Positions 60,901-63,926 of a stretch of 64,000 nt of DNA are shown here, piece by piece. Numbering within the stretch: the first letter of the stretch is position 1; every line of letters starts with the position of its first letter. The DNA comes from Phoronis australis (Eukaryota > Phoronida > Phoronidae). The translations under genes and the position numbers were made by a program. The stretch covers positions 711,093 through 775,092 of the forward strand of contig NMRA01000171.1 of assembly GCA_002633005.1 (NCBI GenBank). The letters run 5' to 3'. The notes beneath the pieces were generated by a model. The model did not search any database, had not been told where the DNA came from, and saw nothing but the letters and a program-made list of their open reading frames with translations.

Positions 60901-61469
60901 TAGTGGTAGAAGTGATCAGTGTTATATGTGTCTACAGTACGTGTACTGGAGAATAATTATCAACAAAAACAACGGAGTAATTGGATTTGAAACGCAAAAC
61001 AGGCAAATGTAGATGAAGAAATGGACATTCTTTTAAAATTTAAGGTGGGAAATCTGTTTCGTTAACTGCACTTTATTACAAATATAAACCAATTATTACG
61101 GATTACACTTTCTATAACGTTTACAAATAGGTAGAGTTGCCGGAATAAAAACAAACCCCAACGAATCCTCTACCATGAACGCTTCGCAAATACTTTCATA
61201 GACAGACTGGAGTCAGAATTTTGAATTTTCACACAGCAGCTTGAGTTCACTTACTTGAAAGTGTATCCGGCAACCATCCCTTGTCTTTGCGCTGCTTCTA
61301 CTGCAAGACTGGCCGCAGCAGCCGTCGTGTTAAAACTATTTGGACCAGTTGATGGTATAAGCAAGCCAATCTTGATTTCTTTAGAAGACACTTGAGTAAC
61401 TAAAAGCAAAATCTCCAAAATCACATGACACAATTTACCCGTCATACAGCACAGTTTTCCGCTACCCAT
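1971..61469 (-). CDS. Receptor guanylate cyclase, natriuretic-peptide-receptor-like (whole gene, 23 coding exons)
   Basis: Makes cGMP from GTP at the inner face of the plasma membrane when an extracellular ligand binds. The 23 exons below join with matching phases into one open frame of about 1055 residues, close to the roughly 1050-1060 residues usual for vertebrate NPR-A/NPR-B. Order: signal peptide (1-29), ligand-binding domain (30-464), membrane helix (about 469-492), kinase-homology domain (about 520-800), coiled-coil linker (about 800-850), cyclase domain (850-1035), short tail. Cyclase residues seen: metal Asp in SDIVGFT (875), purine-binding Glu and second metal Asp in ETIGDAY (915, 919), guanine-specifying Cys in YCLFGD (986), Asn and Arg in INTASR (993, 997). 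Both Glu and Cys fit GTP rather than ATP. Introns range from about 240 bp to 13 kb. The ligand cannot be told. Invertebrate deuterostomes carry many such paralogues, so an exact orthologue is not claimed. Oddity: non-GT donor after exon 19. Confidence 0.95.
2292..2383 (-). CDS. Guanylate cyclase exon 22: cyclase catalytic domain
   Basis: Residues 1004-1034. Acceptor GTTATAG, donor GTACGA (2291-2286). Encodes [20 protein letters not shown] and [11 protein letters not shown], matching 'L-x-I-H-x-S-x-x-T-x-x-x-L-x-x-x-G-G-F-x-x-x-x-R-G-x-V-x-x-K' of the family. Confidence 0.95.
2768..2851 (-). CDS. Guanylate cyclase exon 21: cyclase catalytic domain
   Basis: Residues 976-1003. Acceptor TGGCAG, donor GTAGGT (2767-2762), phase 1 to 1. 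Encodes [20 protein letters not shown] and SRMESTGE, with guanine-specifying Cys986, Asn993 and transition-state Arg997. It is the most conserved piece of the gene. Confidence 0.97.
2852..4375. other. Intron 20
   Basis: Non-coding. Only a G homopolymer of about 12 bases (near 4126) stands out. Confidence 0.6.
4376..4561 (-). CDS. Guanylate cyclase exon 20: cyclase catalytic domain
   Basis: Residues 914-975. Acceptor CTATTAAG (4569-4562), donor GTATAG (4375-4370), enters phase 1, leaves phase 1. Encodes [20 protein letters not shown] with purine Glu915 and metal Asp919, the helix [15 protein letters not shown], then [15 protein letters not shown]. The usual HTGPVCAG has become HTGSCCAG. Confidence 0.95.
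4562..6256. other. Intron 19, with one unresolved base
   Basis: Non-coding. A single N at 4702 may mark a contig join. Short open frames here have no recognisable similarity. Confidence 0.6.
6257..6453 (-). CDS. Guanylate cyclase exon 19: cyclase catalytic domain, first half (aberrant donor)
   Basis: Residues 849-913. Acceptor ATTTGCAG. Encodes [30 protein letters not shown] with metal-binding Asp875, [19 protein letters not shown] and NVYK. The 3' end is uncertain. After NVYK (AAG ends at 6261) the sequence reads ATGAGTTTTA. Exon 20 starts two bases into a codon, so a phase-1 donor is needed. The only GT that fits is at 6256-6255 and would add a Met before ETIGDAY; otherwise a non-GT donor after A6260 must be used. 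The end coordinate given is the GT option. Confidence 0.88.
6454..7796. other. Intron 18, with TA microsatellite
   Basis: AT-rich non-coding sequence; a (TA)n run lies at about 6580-6597. Nothing else recognised. Confidence 0.6.
7797..7934 (-). CDS. Guanylate cyclase exon 18: coiled-coil linker (HNOBA-type)
   Basis: Residues 803-848. Acceptor ATTTTAG, donor GTAAGT (7796-7791), phase 2 to 2. Encodes [40 protein letters not shown] and EMLP: the dimerising signalling helix ('N-x-x-x-x-L-E-x-L-V-x-E-R-T') and the L-L-P hinge that leads into the cyclase domain. Confidence 0.95.
8469..8532. repeat. Four tandem 16-bp repeats containing TTAATTAA
   Basis: Four perfect copies of TTTAGTCTTAATTAAC in intron 17. 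Each contains the palindrome TTAATTAA. Confidence 0.9.
8635..8821 (-). CDS. Guanylate cyclase exon 17: end of kinase-homology domain
   Basis: Residues 741-802. Acceptor TCATTAG, donor GTAACA (8634-8629), enters phase 1, leaves phase 2. Encodes [14 protein letters not shown], then [20 protein letters not shown], the family motif 'x-x-L-M-x-x-C-W-x-E-x-P-x-x-R-P-x-F', and IKKINQG at the start of the linker. Confidence 0.96.
9600..9966. repeat. Possible LINE 3' end with (TTA)n tail
   Basis: AT-rich sequence with GAATAAAGA near 9810 followed by about 140 bp of (TTA)n with interruptions. An AATAAA-like signal followed by a trinucleotide tail is common at the 3' ends of CR1/L2/RTE-like LINEs. The same array read on the minus strand is (TAA)n downstream of the LINE fragment at 10429-10690, so either strand could own the tail. 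The Ile/Leu-rich frames here are microsatellite artefacts. Confidence 0.45.
10429..10690 (-). pseudogene. LINE ORF2 C-terminal fragment
   Basis: The minus strand encodes [20 protein letters not shown], then REQLFRNLQ and [13 protein letters not shown]. This fits the C-terminal 'C-x-x-x-x-x-x-x-x-x-H-x-L-x-x-C-P-x-Y-x-x-x-R-x-x-L-F' region that follows reverse transcriptase in CR1/jockey/L2-like LINEs. The frame stops at 10429. The upstream RT is absent because a foldback element begins at 10691. LINE fragment is fairly sure; clade is not. Confidence 0.6.
10691..11077. mobile_element. Foldback element made of ~15 quasi-palindromic 20-21 bp units
   Basis: Ends are inverted: ACATTTTAGTTAAATTAC on the left, complement of CCATTTTAGGTAAATTAC on the right, each followed inward by a T-rich/A-rich tract. 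Between them (10729-11043) lie about 15 diverged units alternating CCTAGG/CCCGGG-like and AAATNATTT-like palindromes, e.g. CCTGGGTGGAAATAATTTAC. The array is nearly strand-symmetric. No coding capacity. It abuts the LINE fragment exactly. Confidence 0.75.
11078..12568. other. Rest of intron 16
   Basis: Non-coding; no recognisable repeat or exon. Short frames (e.g. 11306-11554) have no family motif. Confidence 0.5.
12569..12712 (-). CDS. Guanylate cyclase exon 16: kinase-homology C-lobe
   Basis: Residues 693-740. Acceptor TTTTCAG, donor GTATAT (12568-12563), phase 1 to 1. [20 protein letters not shown] and [19 protein letters not shown] are near-identical to the family (L-W-T-A-P-E ... G-S-Q[14 protein letters not shown]), the region that packs the C-lobe. 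Confidence 0.96.
12713..14758. other. Intron 15, first part
   Basis: Non-coding; several frames of 60-105 codons but none with a recognisable motif. Confidence 0.5.
14759..15087 (+). promoter_or_regulatory. ETS- and YY1-like motif cluster inside intron 15
   Basis: Two close ETS/YY1 pairs: ACTTCCGGT (14900-14908) with AAAGATGGCGG (14910-14920), and ACCGGAAGT (15061-15069) with AAGATGGCGGC (15077-15087). Upstream, CAAAATGGCGG and GGCCATTTTG form an inverted pair (14759-14786). ACCGGAAGT and AAGATGGCGGC match the known ETS and YY1 consensus sites of TATA-less promoters. Could equally be an old repeat; no downstream exon was recognised. Confidence 0.35.
15088..15972. other. Intron 15, remainder
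   Basis: Two G homopolymers (near 15388 and 15618). No exon or RNA gene recognised. Confidence 0.5.
15973..16126 (-). CDS. Guanylate cyclase exon 15: pseudo-catalytic loop
   Basis: Residues 642-692. Acceptor TTCACAG, donor GTAGGC (15972-15967), leaves phase 1. [20 protein letters not shown] shows HGR (654-656) where active kinases have HRD, so the catalytic Asp is missing as in all receptor cyclases. [16 protein letters not shown] follows; the DFG triad (674-676) is intact, whereas vertebrate NPRs usually have DYG. Confidence 0.95.
16350..16512. repeat. Imperfect trinucleotide microsatellite (CTG/CTA/TTA)
   Basis: A run of leucine-coding triplets on plus and serine-coding triplets on minus in intron 14. 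The homopolymeric frames on both strands are artefacts of the repeat. Confidence 0.85.
16963..17034 (-). CDS. Guanylate cyclase exon 14: kinase-homology domain, helix D/E
   Basis: Residues 618-641; only 72 bp. Acceptor TTTTCAG, donor GTAAGA (16962-16957), phase 0. Encodes [18 protein letters not shown] and ISDLTA, aligning with 'D-I-L-E-N-x-x-I-x-L-D-W-x-F-R-x-S-x-x-x-D-I' of natriuretic receptors. It joins GSLE of exon 13 to GMSYLHNS of exon 15. Confidence 0.93.
17308..17412 (-). CDS. Guanylate cyclase exon 13: kinase-homology domain
   Basis: Residues 583-617, 35 codons, phase 0. Acceptor TTTGCCAG, donor GTAAGA (17307-17302). Encodes [15 protein letters not shown], the typical 'M-R-D-x-x-H-x-N-x-x-x-F-x-G-A', and the hinge [14 protein letters not shown], matching 'I-L-T-E-Y-C-x-x-G-S-L' of the family. 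Confidence 0.95.
18236..18421 (-). CDS. Guanylate cyclase exon 12: N-lobe of kinase-homology domain
   Basis: Residues 521-582, phase 0 at both ends. Acceptor TTTTTAAG, donor GTGAGA (18235-18230). Encodes the equivalent of the glycine loop (no G-x-G-x-x-G is visible) and [19 protein letters not shown], where natriuretic receptors have VAVK. The ATP-anchoring lysine is replaced by His563. Ends in HHLVELQL, the helix C region. Confidence 0.92.
18834..19082. other. Poly-G, assembly gap (219 N) and MITE end
   Basis: A G run (18834-18849) precedes N at 18851-19069. Directly after the gap AAATCCGCCACTG (19070-19082) is the inverted end of the 5-bp-duplication MITE seen at 23845, 30789 and 63927, so the unresolved stretch most likely contains a copy of it. 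Confidence 0.7.
20206..20242. repeat. Short tandem duplication
   Basis: CAGTACGACACACGTGAC occurs twice in direct tandem in intron 11. The rest of intron 11 (18422-20717) outside the gap shows nothing recognisable. Confidence 0.8.
20718..20796 (-). CDS. Guanylate cyclase exon 11: inner juxtamembrane segment
   Basis: Residues 494-520; a 79 bp exon too short to stand out as a frame. Acceptor TTCATAG at 20803-20797, donor GTAATT (20717-20712). It is needed to reconcile phase 2 of exon 10 with phase 0 of exon 12, and encodes [19 protein letters not shown], matching the family pattern of a basic stop-transfer followed by 'E-x-E-L-x-x-x-x-W-x-V-x-W-x-D'. Confidence 0.88.
20797..22328. other. Intron 10
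   Basis: Non-coding. A short CCCGGG-bearing motif (AATCTGCCCGGG) recurs at about 21115 and 21168. No exon recognised. Confidence 0.5.
22329..22416 (-). CDS. Guanylate cyclase exon 10: transmembrane helix
   Basis: Residues 465-493. Acceptor ATTTCAG, donor GTAAGT (22328-22323), phase 1 to 2. Encodes ALSK, then about 23 uninterrupted apolar residues ([20 protein letters not shown]) and a positive inner flank completed by the next exon. This is the only membrane segment after the signal peptide. Confidence 0.94.
22821..22923 (-). CDS. Guanylate cyclase exon 9: juxtamembrane end of ligand domain
   Basis: Residues 431-464. Acceptor TTTGACAG, donor GTAAGT (22820-22815), phase 0 to 1. Encodes [20 protein letters not shown], matching the family signature 'W-x-x-x-x-x-P-P-D-x-P-x-C-G-F' that sits just outside the membrane, then NEHCQKF. 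The two cysteines probably form the juxtamembrane loop. Confidence 0.95.
23513..23640 (-). CDS. Guanylate cyclase exon 8: ligand domain
   Basis: Residues 388-430. Acceptor TTCCTTTAG. The split codon with exon 7 gives [20 protein letters not shown], the near-invariant 'G-x-x-G-x-V-x-x-D-x-x-G-D-R-x-x-D-F' of natriuretic receptors, which confirms the join. Donor is GTGGGG (23512-23507), weaker than the others; phase 0. Sequon NST present. Confidence 0.92.
23845..23999. mobile_element. MITE copy 1 (CAGTGGCGGAT ends, 5-bp target duplication)
   Basis: 155 bp from CAGTGGCGGATTTAG to ATCCTGGATCCGCCCCTG, flanked by ATTAC on both sides (23840-23844 and 24000-24004). No coding capacity. The ends resemble those of hAT-like MITEs, but 5-bp duplications are short for classical hAT, so the superfamily is left open. 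Confidence 0.85.
24660..24970. repeat. Repeat cluster with AATAAACGCCC motif
   Basis: CACCAAATAAACGCCC occurs near 24671 and 24941, and GAATAAACGCCCC near 24892. Probably an old dispersed element; the ends are not clear. Confidence 0.35.
25067..25258 (-). pseudogene. LINE endonuclease (APE-type) fragment
   Basis: The minus strand reads [15 protein letters not shown], then ...[10 protein letters not shown] and [11 protein letters not shown]. This matches the segment of LINE AP-endonucleases with 'G-V-A-I-L-F-x ... F-x-L-V-N-I-Y-A/G-P-N'. Only about 60 residues remain and a stop follows, so it is an internal remnant with no catalytic unit. Confidence 0.65.
25810..27167 (+). pseudogene. Tyrosine recombinase remnant (DIRS/Crypton-like)
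   Basis: The first part (to about 26285) contains [13 protein letters not shown], the core-binding segment seen in eukaryotic YR elements. After a frame change, the frame from 26283 carries [21 protein letters not shown], then [20 protein letters not shown] with the H-x-x-R catalytic motif. The segment that should end in 'L-G-R-W ... Y-I' reads [13 protein letters not shown]: the nucleophilic Tyr is not there. The first catalytic Arg is not found. Broken by frame change and substitutions, so inactive. Whether from a DIRS retroelement or a Crypton is not decided. Confidence 0.7.
27170..27830 (+). mobile_element. LTR-like block downstream of the recombinase
   Basis: Non-coding block with a TATA-like CTATAAATAG (about 27303) and AATAAA (about 27685), ending in a GC-rich segment CACGATTACA. 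This looks like an LTR or split terminal repeat of the recombinase element, but no second copy is in the window to confirm it. Confidence 0.35.
28147..28700 (+). mobile_element. Possible solo LTR (TGT...ACA)
   Basis: Starts TGTTGAGTCC and ends CCCCCGTTACA, with TATAAATC near 28510 and AATAAA near 28593. Contains GGGCTCCTCCCGA twice (about 28347 and 28399). No clean target duplication was found, so the ends are tentative. Confidence 0.35.
28744..28876 (-). mobile_element. Inverted 3'-LTR fragment
   Basis: About 130 bp whose reverse complement matches the 3' end of the adjoining LTR (CACCGAAAGCTATTAGCACC... GGGGGAAAACGTGA). It sits head-to-head with the LTR at 28877. Confidence 0.75.
28877..29557 (+). 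mobile_element. Solo LTR, copy 2
   Basis: 681 bp, TGTCAG to GTGGCA (TGACA in the sister copy). Contains CTATAAATATCC (about 29140) as a likely TATA box. Diverged sister of 32507-33223: shared segments include AGCACGGGTTTGTG and AGCACTGGCTGGAGCATA. No internal retroelement genes are present. Confidence 0.8.
29558..30788. other. Part of intron 7 with no recognised content
   Basis: Non-coding; no repeat, exon or RNA gene identified. Confidence 0.5.
30789..30950. mobile_element. MITE copy 2 (5-bp target duplication)
   Basis: 162 bp, CAATGGCGGATTTAG to GTCCTGGATCCCACCTG, flanked by GAACA (30784-30788 and 30951-30955). Same family as 23845-23999. Confidence 0.85.
30956..31786. other. Part of intron 7, with one unresolved base
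   Basis: Single N at 31177. No coding or repeat content recognised. Confidence 0.5.
32507..33223 (+). mobile_element. Solo LTR, copy 1, inserted in the Helentron-like array
   Basis: 717 bp, TGTCAG to GTGACA, flanked by ATGGG (32502-32506) and ATAGG (33224-33228). The uninterrupted site CATGGGCTTTGC is preserved at about 35430 and 46500, proving insertion and a 5-bp target duplication with one later change. TATA-like CTATAAATACAC near 32799. LTR superfamily not assigned. Confidence 0.88.
34163..34238 (+). mobile_element. LTR 3' fragment carried by a tandem duplication
   Basis: The last ~76 bp of LTR copy 1 reappear here, again followed by ATAGGCTTTGC. The upstream join is at CAATC, shared by the LTR and the array core, 1015 bp after the same point in copy 1. 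Confidence 0.85.
35698..36812. other. Part of intron 7 next to exon 7
   Basis: Non-coding. Plus-strand frames at 36000-36312 show no recognisable domain and are not called as genes. Confidence 0.5.
36813..36951 (-). CDS. Guanylate cyclase exon 7: ligand domain
   Basis: Residues 342-387. Acceptor TTATTTTAG, donor GTAAGA (36812-36807), leaves phase 1. Encodes the strongly conserved helix [14 protein letters not shown], two sequons (NKS, NIT), then [12 protein letters not shown]. The next exon is 13 kb away, across the repeat-rich intron 7. Confidence 0.93.
37432..37545 (-). CDS. Guanylate cyclase exon 6: ligand domain
   Basis: Residues 304-341, exactly 38 codons, phase 0 at both ends. Acceptor TTTTTCAG, donor GTATGT (37431-37426). 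Encodes [19 protein letters not shown] and [17 protein letters not shown]; the F-x-x-x-V segment with 'D-P-P-W' is a moderately conserved loop-helix of this receptor class. Confidence 0.9.
37790..37977 (-). CDS. Guanylate cyclase exon 5: ligand domain
   Basis: Residues 241-303. Acceptor TTTGCAG, donor GTAAGC (37789-37784), enters phase 1, leaves phase 0. Encodes [20 protein letters not shown] and [13 protein letters not shown], the typical strand-helix-strand where the family reads 'I-C-G-x-x-x-x-x-x-x-L-x-x-A-x-x-L-G-M-x-x-G-x-Y-x-F', followed by the linker with [12 protein letters not shown]. Confidence 0.94.
38350..38488. repeat. Near-perfect 138-bp palindrome (foldback element tip)
   Basis: Centre GGAGAATTCTCC (38414-38425). 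Arms of about 68 bp include GTCGTTATCCCCC, TATCTAGAGCCC and GATTATTACATG on one side and their complements on the other, with few mismatches. Lies in intron 4. Confidence 0.9.
38489..38800 (-). mobile_element. Body of the palindromic foldback element
   Basis: Similar, in reverse orientation, to 57760-58062: shared landmarks include GATCGATTCATTGCAATG, TCTGACATAGAA/TTCTATGTCAGA and the end TTCAGTTACCAGTGGTAACC. With the palindrome it forms an element of roughly 450-490 bp. Confidence 0.75.
39020..39105 (+). mobile_element. tRNA-like SINE head (A and B boxes)
   Basis: TGGTGCAGTGG (39039-39049) fits the A box and GGTTCGACTCC (39082-39092) is a perfect B box of RNA polymerase III tRNA promoters, 43 nt apart as in a tRNA. 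The flanks do not pair into a tRNA acceptor stem, so this is a tRNA-derived SINE head, not a functional tRNA. Confidence 0.6.
39136..39253. repeat. Hairpin: 55-bp inverted arms, 8-nt loop
   Basis: Left arm 39136-39190, loop GTAAGCAT, right arm 39199-39253. Arms start CTTTATGGGTTATTACACGG and differ at about 3 of 55 positions. It lies about 30 bp downstream of the SINE head. Confidence 0.92.
39419..39488. repeat. Dispersed repeat, partner at 40431-40484
   Basis: GTAGCCAGCCAGCTAGCTG ... TATACAGCTTTG ... CCAAGGC, repeated with small changes at 40431-40484 in intron 3, the other side of exon 4. Identity unknown. Confidence 0.6.
39631..39825 (-). CDS. Guanylate cyclase exon 4: ligand domain
   Basis: Residues 176-240. 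Acceptor TGCAAAG, donor GTACGT (39630-39625), phase 1 to 1. Encodes [18 protein letters not shown], then a region ending in [13 protein letters not shown], the helix before the 'I-I-A-L-C-G' strand of the next exon. CKYV supplies one extracellular cysteine. An in-frame alternative acceptor a few codons downstream (CAG before GAGACGG) would not keep the phase. Confidence 0.9.
39826..41381. other. Intron 3
   Basis: Holds the repeat at 40431-40484 and an ATC-rich patch near 39880-40060. No exon recognised between exons 3 and 4. Confidence 0.6.
41382..41585 (-). CDS. Guanylate cyclase exon 3: ligand domain
   Basis: Residues 108-175. Acceptor TTTGTAG, donor GTAAGT (41381-41376), phase 1 to phase 1. 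Contains the helix after the GPP loop ([14 protein letters not shown]), the strand HISWGGTDP, sequon NKT, and the conserved segment in which other members read 'R-x-x-P-x-x-x-x-x-x-x-x-x-x-x-F-x-W' ending in [13 protein letters not shown]. Confidence 0.93.
41586..45375. other. Intron 2, AT-rich part
   Basis: Long AT-rich stretch; single N at 44467. No coding exon, RNA gene or repeat recognised. Confidence 0.5.
45836..45848 (+). promoter_or_regulatory. Perfect DR1 nuclear-receptor-type site
   Basis: AGGTCAAAGGTCA: two AGGTCA half-sites spaced by one base, the known consensus for RXR, HNF4 and COUP-TF type dimers. Part of the core repeat; binding is not shown. Confidence 0.5.
46269..46281 (+). 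promoter_or_regulatory. Second perfect DR1 in the core repeat
   Basis: AGGTCAAAGGTCA again, one core period (433 bp) downstream of the first. Degenerate versions sit at equivalent places near 46697, 32274, 33426 and 34444. Confidence 0.5.
47151..51726. other. Intron 2, remainder
   Basis: Mostly unrecognised. A TATAAATA near 48792 within 48460-49330 is LTR-like, but neither ends nor partner copies are visible. CGTATCGTATCGTGAATCG short repeats lie near 49165. Minus frames at 47753-47965 and 49353-49750 lack family motifs. Confidence 0.4.
51727..51833 (-). CDS. Guanylate cyclase exon 2: ligand domain
   Basis: Residues 72-107. Acceptor TTGCAG at 51839-51834 and donor GTGAGT at 51726-51721; enters in phase 2 and leaves in phase 1. 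Joining to exon 1 gives YTFKFVWRDDQ, matching the family pattern of a beta strand ending in F-x-R/W-D, then an amphipathic helix ([12 protein letters not shown]) and the strand [11 protein letters not shown], the usual 'V-x-x-V-I-G-P' of periplasmic-binding-like receptors. Confidence 0.92.
52595..54345 (+). pseudogene. Decayed DNA polymerase B (protein-primed type) from a virus-like or Maverick-type element
   Basis: Fragments in several frames follow the order of the organellar/viral-type family B polymerase found in many invertebrate genomes. Seen: [10 protein letters not shown] (about 52806), [11 protein letters not shown] and [12 protein letters not shown] (52870-52990, a Vsr-like W-H-G motif), [10 protein letters not shown] and [11 protein letters not shown] (to 53435), MMLIGNS (about 53580), [18 protein letters not shown], the motif [16 protein letters not shown] with the catalytic Asp pair (about 53840-53883), then [14 protein letters not shown] and the C-terminal [18 protein letters not shown]. 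At least three frame changes and in-frame stops (e.g. after HDCRLT) make it inactive. No capsid, integrase or protease gene was found beside it. Confidence 0.8.
54501..54960 (+). repeat. Direct duplicate block, copy 1
   Basis: Shares with 55710-56035 the segments GAGACCGTAGAGAGGGAGAC, GGACGGCCACTGGCGG, a GCAGCAAAAGTTAGTTGAAAA-like segment and TGCCAGTCA...TGATG. Spacing differs between copies, so both have indels. Function unknown. Confidence 0.65.
55710..56035 (+). repeat. Direct duplicate block, copy 2
   Basis: Partner of 54501-54960. The upstream sequence (55635) has another GACCGTAGAGAG, suggesting an older, longer repeat. An 86-codon frame (55570-55830) crosses it but matches no family known to me. 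Confidence 0.6.
56036..57634. other. Part of intron 1
   Basis: Non-coding; nothing recognised. Short frames lack motifs. Confidence 0.5.
57635..57750. repeat. Three tandem 40-bp repeats
   Basis: Units start GCGTGTATTACTGTATGTCG at 57635, 57675 and 57715, nearly identical, the last slightly short. Confidence 0.92.
57760..58240 (+). mobile_element. Foldback element, inverted partner of 38350-38800
   Basis: Body at 57760-58062 and hairpin at about 58063-58235, whose arms (GATTATTACATG, GTTATCCCCCCTATCTAGAG) flank a central loop of about 40 bp that contains CACGGGGATAATACCCC. The copy at 38350 lacks this loop. Confidence 0.75.
58241..59632. other. Part of intron 1
   Basis: Non-coding, no recognised repeats. 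An 85-codon frame at 58302-58559 has no similarity I can name. Confidence 0.5.
59633..59785. mobile_element. MITE with CGGAAGCCCAAT ends and TA duplication
   Basis: 153 bp with ~28-bp terminal inverted repeats (CGGAAGCCCAATAGTGTCAT on the left, complement CGGAAGCCCAATGGTGCCAT on the right), flanked by TA. Inside, GCGGCCGCCACATAATTAT occurs twice (59683 and 59726). The TA flank suggests a Tc1/mariner-type mobiliser. Confidence 0.8.
60619..60753. mobile_element. Short MITE pair with GGCGGCGCACC ends, CATG flanks
   Basis: Starts GGCGGCGCACC and ends GGTGCGCCGCC, flanked by CATG (60615-60618 and 60754-60757). Internally two related units of ~63 bp (60619-60682 and about 60692-60753) each with an A-run, GGGCTA(A/T)AGCCCC and a GC-rich end, and an internal CATG between them. 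Confidence 0.75.
61255..61469 (-). CDS. Guanylate cyclase exon 1: signal peptide and start of ligand domain
   Basis: Residues 1-71 plus two bases. The first ATG (61469-61467) has G at +4; a second Met lies at residue 9, and both precede a hydrophobic stretch (about 14-27, VILEILLLV). Cleavage is likely after VSS (27-29), leaving [14 protein letters not shown], the usual first strand of the ANF-receptor fold. Sequon NTT at 47. The exon ends in a consensus donor GTAAGT (61254-61249), phase 2. The 5' UTR and transcript start are not determined. Confidence 0.9.
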
Positions 61470-61560
61470 GCCTAAAGAAGACTGAGCAGCAAGTGCAATG
61501 CGACGAGCACTAAACGCGCCTTAAATAGCTTGGAAGTCTCAGGTGCTTTAATGAGTGTGT
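61470..61560 (-). promoter_or_regulatory. Candidate core promoter of the guanylate cyclase
   Basis: On the minus strand TATTTAA lies at 61527-61521 and CTCAGTCTT, an initiator-like TCAGT, around 61483; the ATG follows at 61469. Spacing from TATA-like box to initiator (about 44) is longer than usual, so at least one may be fortuitous. Confidence 0.3.
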
Positions 61561-63926
61561 TGACACCGCAGGTTGGCAATAAGAAGAGTTACATGACTAA
61601 TTGTATACATCAAATTTGCACGATTCCTCAAACAATTAAGTATGTCGTGTCTATGCAGACGTCTACATTTTTGTTTGCTTGCTTTCACCAGTGAATTTCC
61701 AGTCCCGGCTCTACGTTTATACTGCATTTTCTTTCTTATATCACGTCACCGTTGGATCTATTTGATCCTGCAGAGGGTTCATTTGACACAAAAATGACAA
61801 AAGACGAGATATCACTCTATAAATGCTCGTATTTTGACACGTGCGTTTGTTTCATCATTTTTTGCCCCGATGTTTTTAAGGCCCATACGTCTAGGCTTCA
61901 CTTCAGGTTGCGTAGGACCTTATTTGCAAGTGTTTGTATTTCGCTTAATAGCTACAAAACTTTGGCTTTTAATCCCATAAAAGTAAGCTGTCCTGCCTTG
62001 TTCTCACTTCACAACCAAGATATTAATACCACGTGGTTTCTAAGATGGTACACCGACATTGAATGTTTTGTATTGTGTCGAAAATAAATGGAATTATTTA
62101 TCACTTCTAAAAAATATTTTGTCCGTGAAGATAACATGTACAAGTACCCTGTGATTTCGTTGAATGTTTTGTACCATATCGGCAACAAGTAGGCCTATTT
62201 ATTAGTCCTAAAAATAATACTTTAGCCACGAAGATAACCTAGCACTAGTTTTATGGCTAGCAGGATTGCTTGACAAACCATCAGCTTCGTGGCCAGCGGG
62301 ACTATTTGGCCGGCATTTTGTAAAGGTAGGCTACATTCACGCCATTTCCATTCCAATAGAACAAATTCATTCTAGGAAGAATCTCGCGGGACAAGATGTT
62401 TGTGGTGTCTGAATTTGGCGAACCTTTGAAGTTTACCTTTTCACTGTTGTCCGAATTTGGGGAGCTAAATCTTTTCAAAAATTTTTAAAAGTATGGCATT
62501 GCATGATCATGATGGCGAGAGAATCGTTTGTAGACAAGAAATAATGTGAATTTTCGCCATTCGCGGAAGAGAACACTAATGTTATCTACACTTAAATCTT
62601 AGCAAGTGCTGAGCACATTCGTGTTTCTCAAGCCTAGAGATGAAGGATACCGGGCTGGCTTGTGTTACAGGCGGAGGAACAAAGCTTTTTGCTGACGTTT
62701 AAAACACCTCACAGAACGCTTGGTGCAAAAATGCGTGCGGGATTGTCTGCGAAACGAAGCAAAAGTTCATCAGGACACGTTTATTTCCATATTACTGCAA
62801 GTTAATTGCAACATGAACACGAATGAACAACTATACAAAATAAATTACAAAGACAATGCCAGGTAATGATAACAAAATGACTTGTTTCTCATCCACTCGT
62901 AATCGTCGGTTCTTCAGTCGATCTGGTGGTCGTCGTCTGCCAATGAACAGTTGAAAGAGCGTGGCGGGTCTCAGACTGGAATCACTGTCGTTCTACATCT
63001 AAGGCCTACGATCGGAACTACATGCACTAGTTGGATCGGGATGCATGGAGTCGTACAGTGCGCGGCTGAAGACGCGATAAAACTGAAGAAAACTGTCTAG
63101 CGCGGCGCGGTCTAGAAAGCGAATGCAATTTCAAATTCTACGAACACCAAAACTCACCCAACCATTTTTGATAAGCTAAACCTTTCTCCCCCAGCACAGC
63201 CTTTTGGAAGTCTAATGTTAACTCATCATAACTTATGTTCATCTTTGTGTACAGACCGGTGATACGTACTTCGGCGCGACTAGAAATACTCAACTTATAT
63301 GTAAGAATGAAGTAAATTGTCCTTCTGATATTCATGATTGTTTAAGAAAACAGAGAAACGCCAGCGTTTTGTGGTTGGGTACCCCTCGAATTGTATGAAA
63401 GAATCTGTCGTAAACAAAATGGTGAAACCGCGCGTCTGTTTTTCTATTCCATGGGGTTTCCTTTACTGGTGTTCCAAACAATTTTATTAGGCGATTATTT
63501 CTCTCGTTAACAAACGGTGATACACGTCGTAGGCGAACACATATCCTTAGTCTAAACAAAGTGAAAATAATTTTCTGCTAATTTTTAGACAGCGAATAAG
63601 GGACTGTTATTTGCAAGCAGGGAGACAAAGTGAGAATAATCCTAAGCTGCGTTTTTATTATCAATTCAAATATTTTGATACCCCTTGCACAAATTACGTT
63701 TTCCTTGTTTCAGCCACAGTCTCATGTTTGAAGTCAGTAGGCAGGCACTTGAATTTGGAAACGAGACACTATTGGCAGGCCTGAGCCTAGTGTCTCGTTT
63801 GCTCGGACTAGGTTTCGTTTTTTTTTTAGTCCTCGTTGATTTTTTTCAGTAAAAGGTTCGCATATCGAAGAATTCGAGTCCCCCCATATCTTAGCGCGCA
63901 TGTTGTCCACCATGAAATGGCTATTT
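61561..63926. other. 5' flank of the guanylate cyclase
   Basis: No assigned gene. One candidate exon is listed at 63145-63282. A 111-codon plus-strand frame (61752-62087) has no recognisable motif. Confidence 0.4.
63145..63282 (-). CDS. Candidate exon of an unknown upstream gene
   Basis: On the minus strand a possible acceptor TATTTCTAG precedes a frame with RAEVRITGLYTKMNISYDEL and VLGEKGLAYQKWL and ends at a consensus donor GTGAGT. The amphipathic composition and good donor suggest a real exon; the AEVRITG start vaguely recalls SEA-type domains. No partner exon was found, and chance cannot be excluded. Confidence 0.25.
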
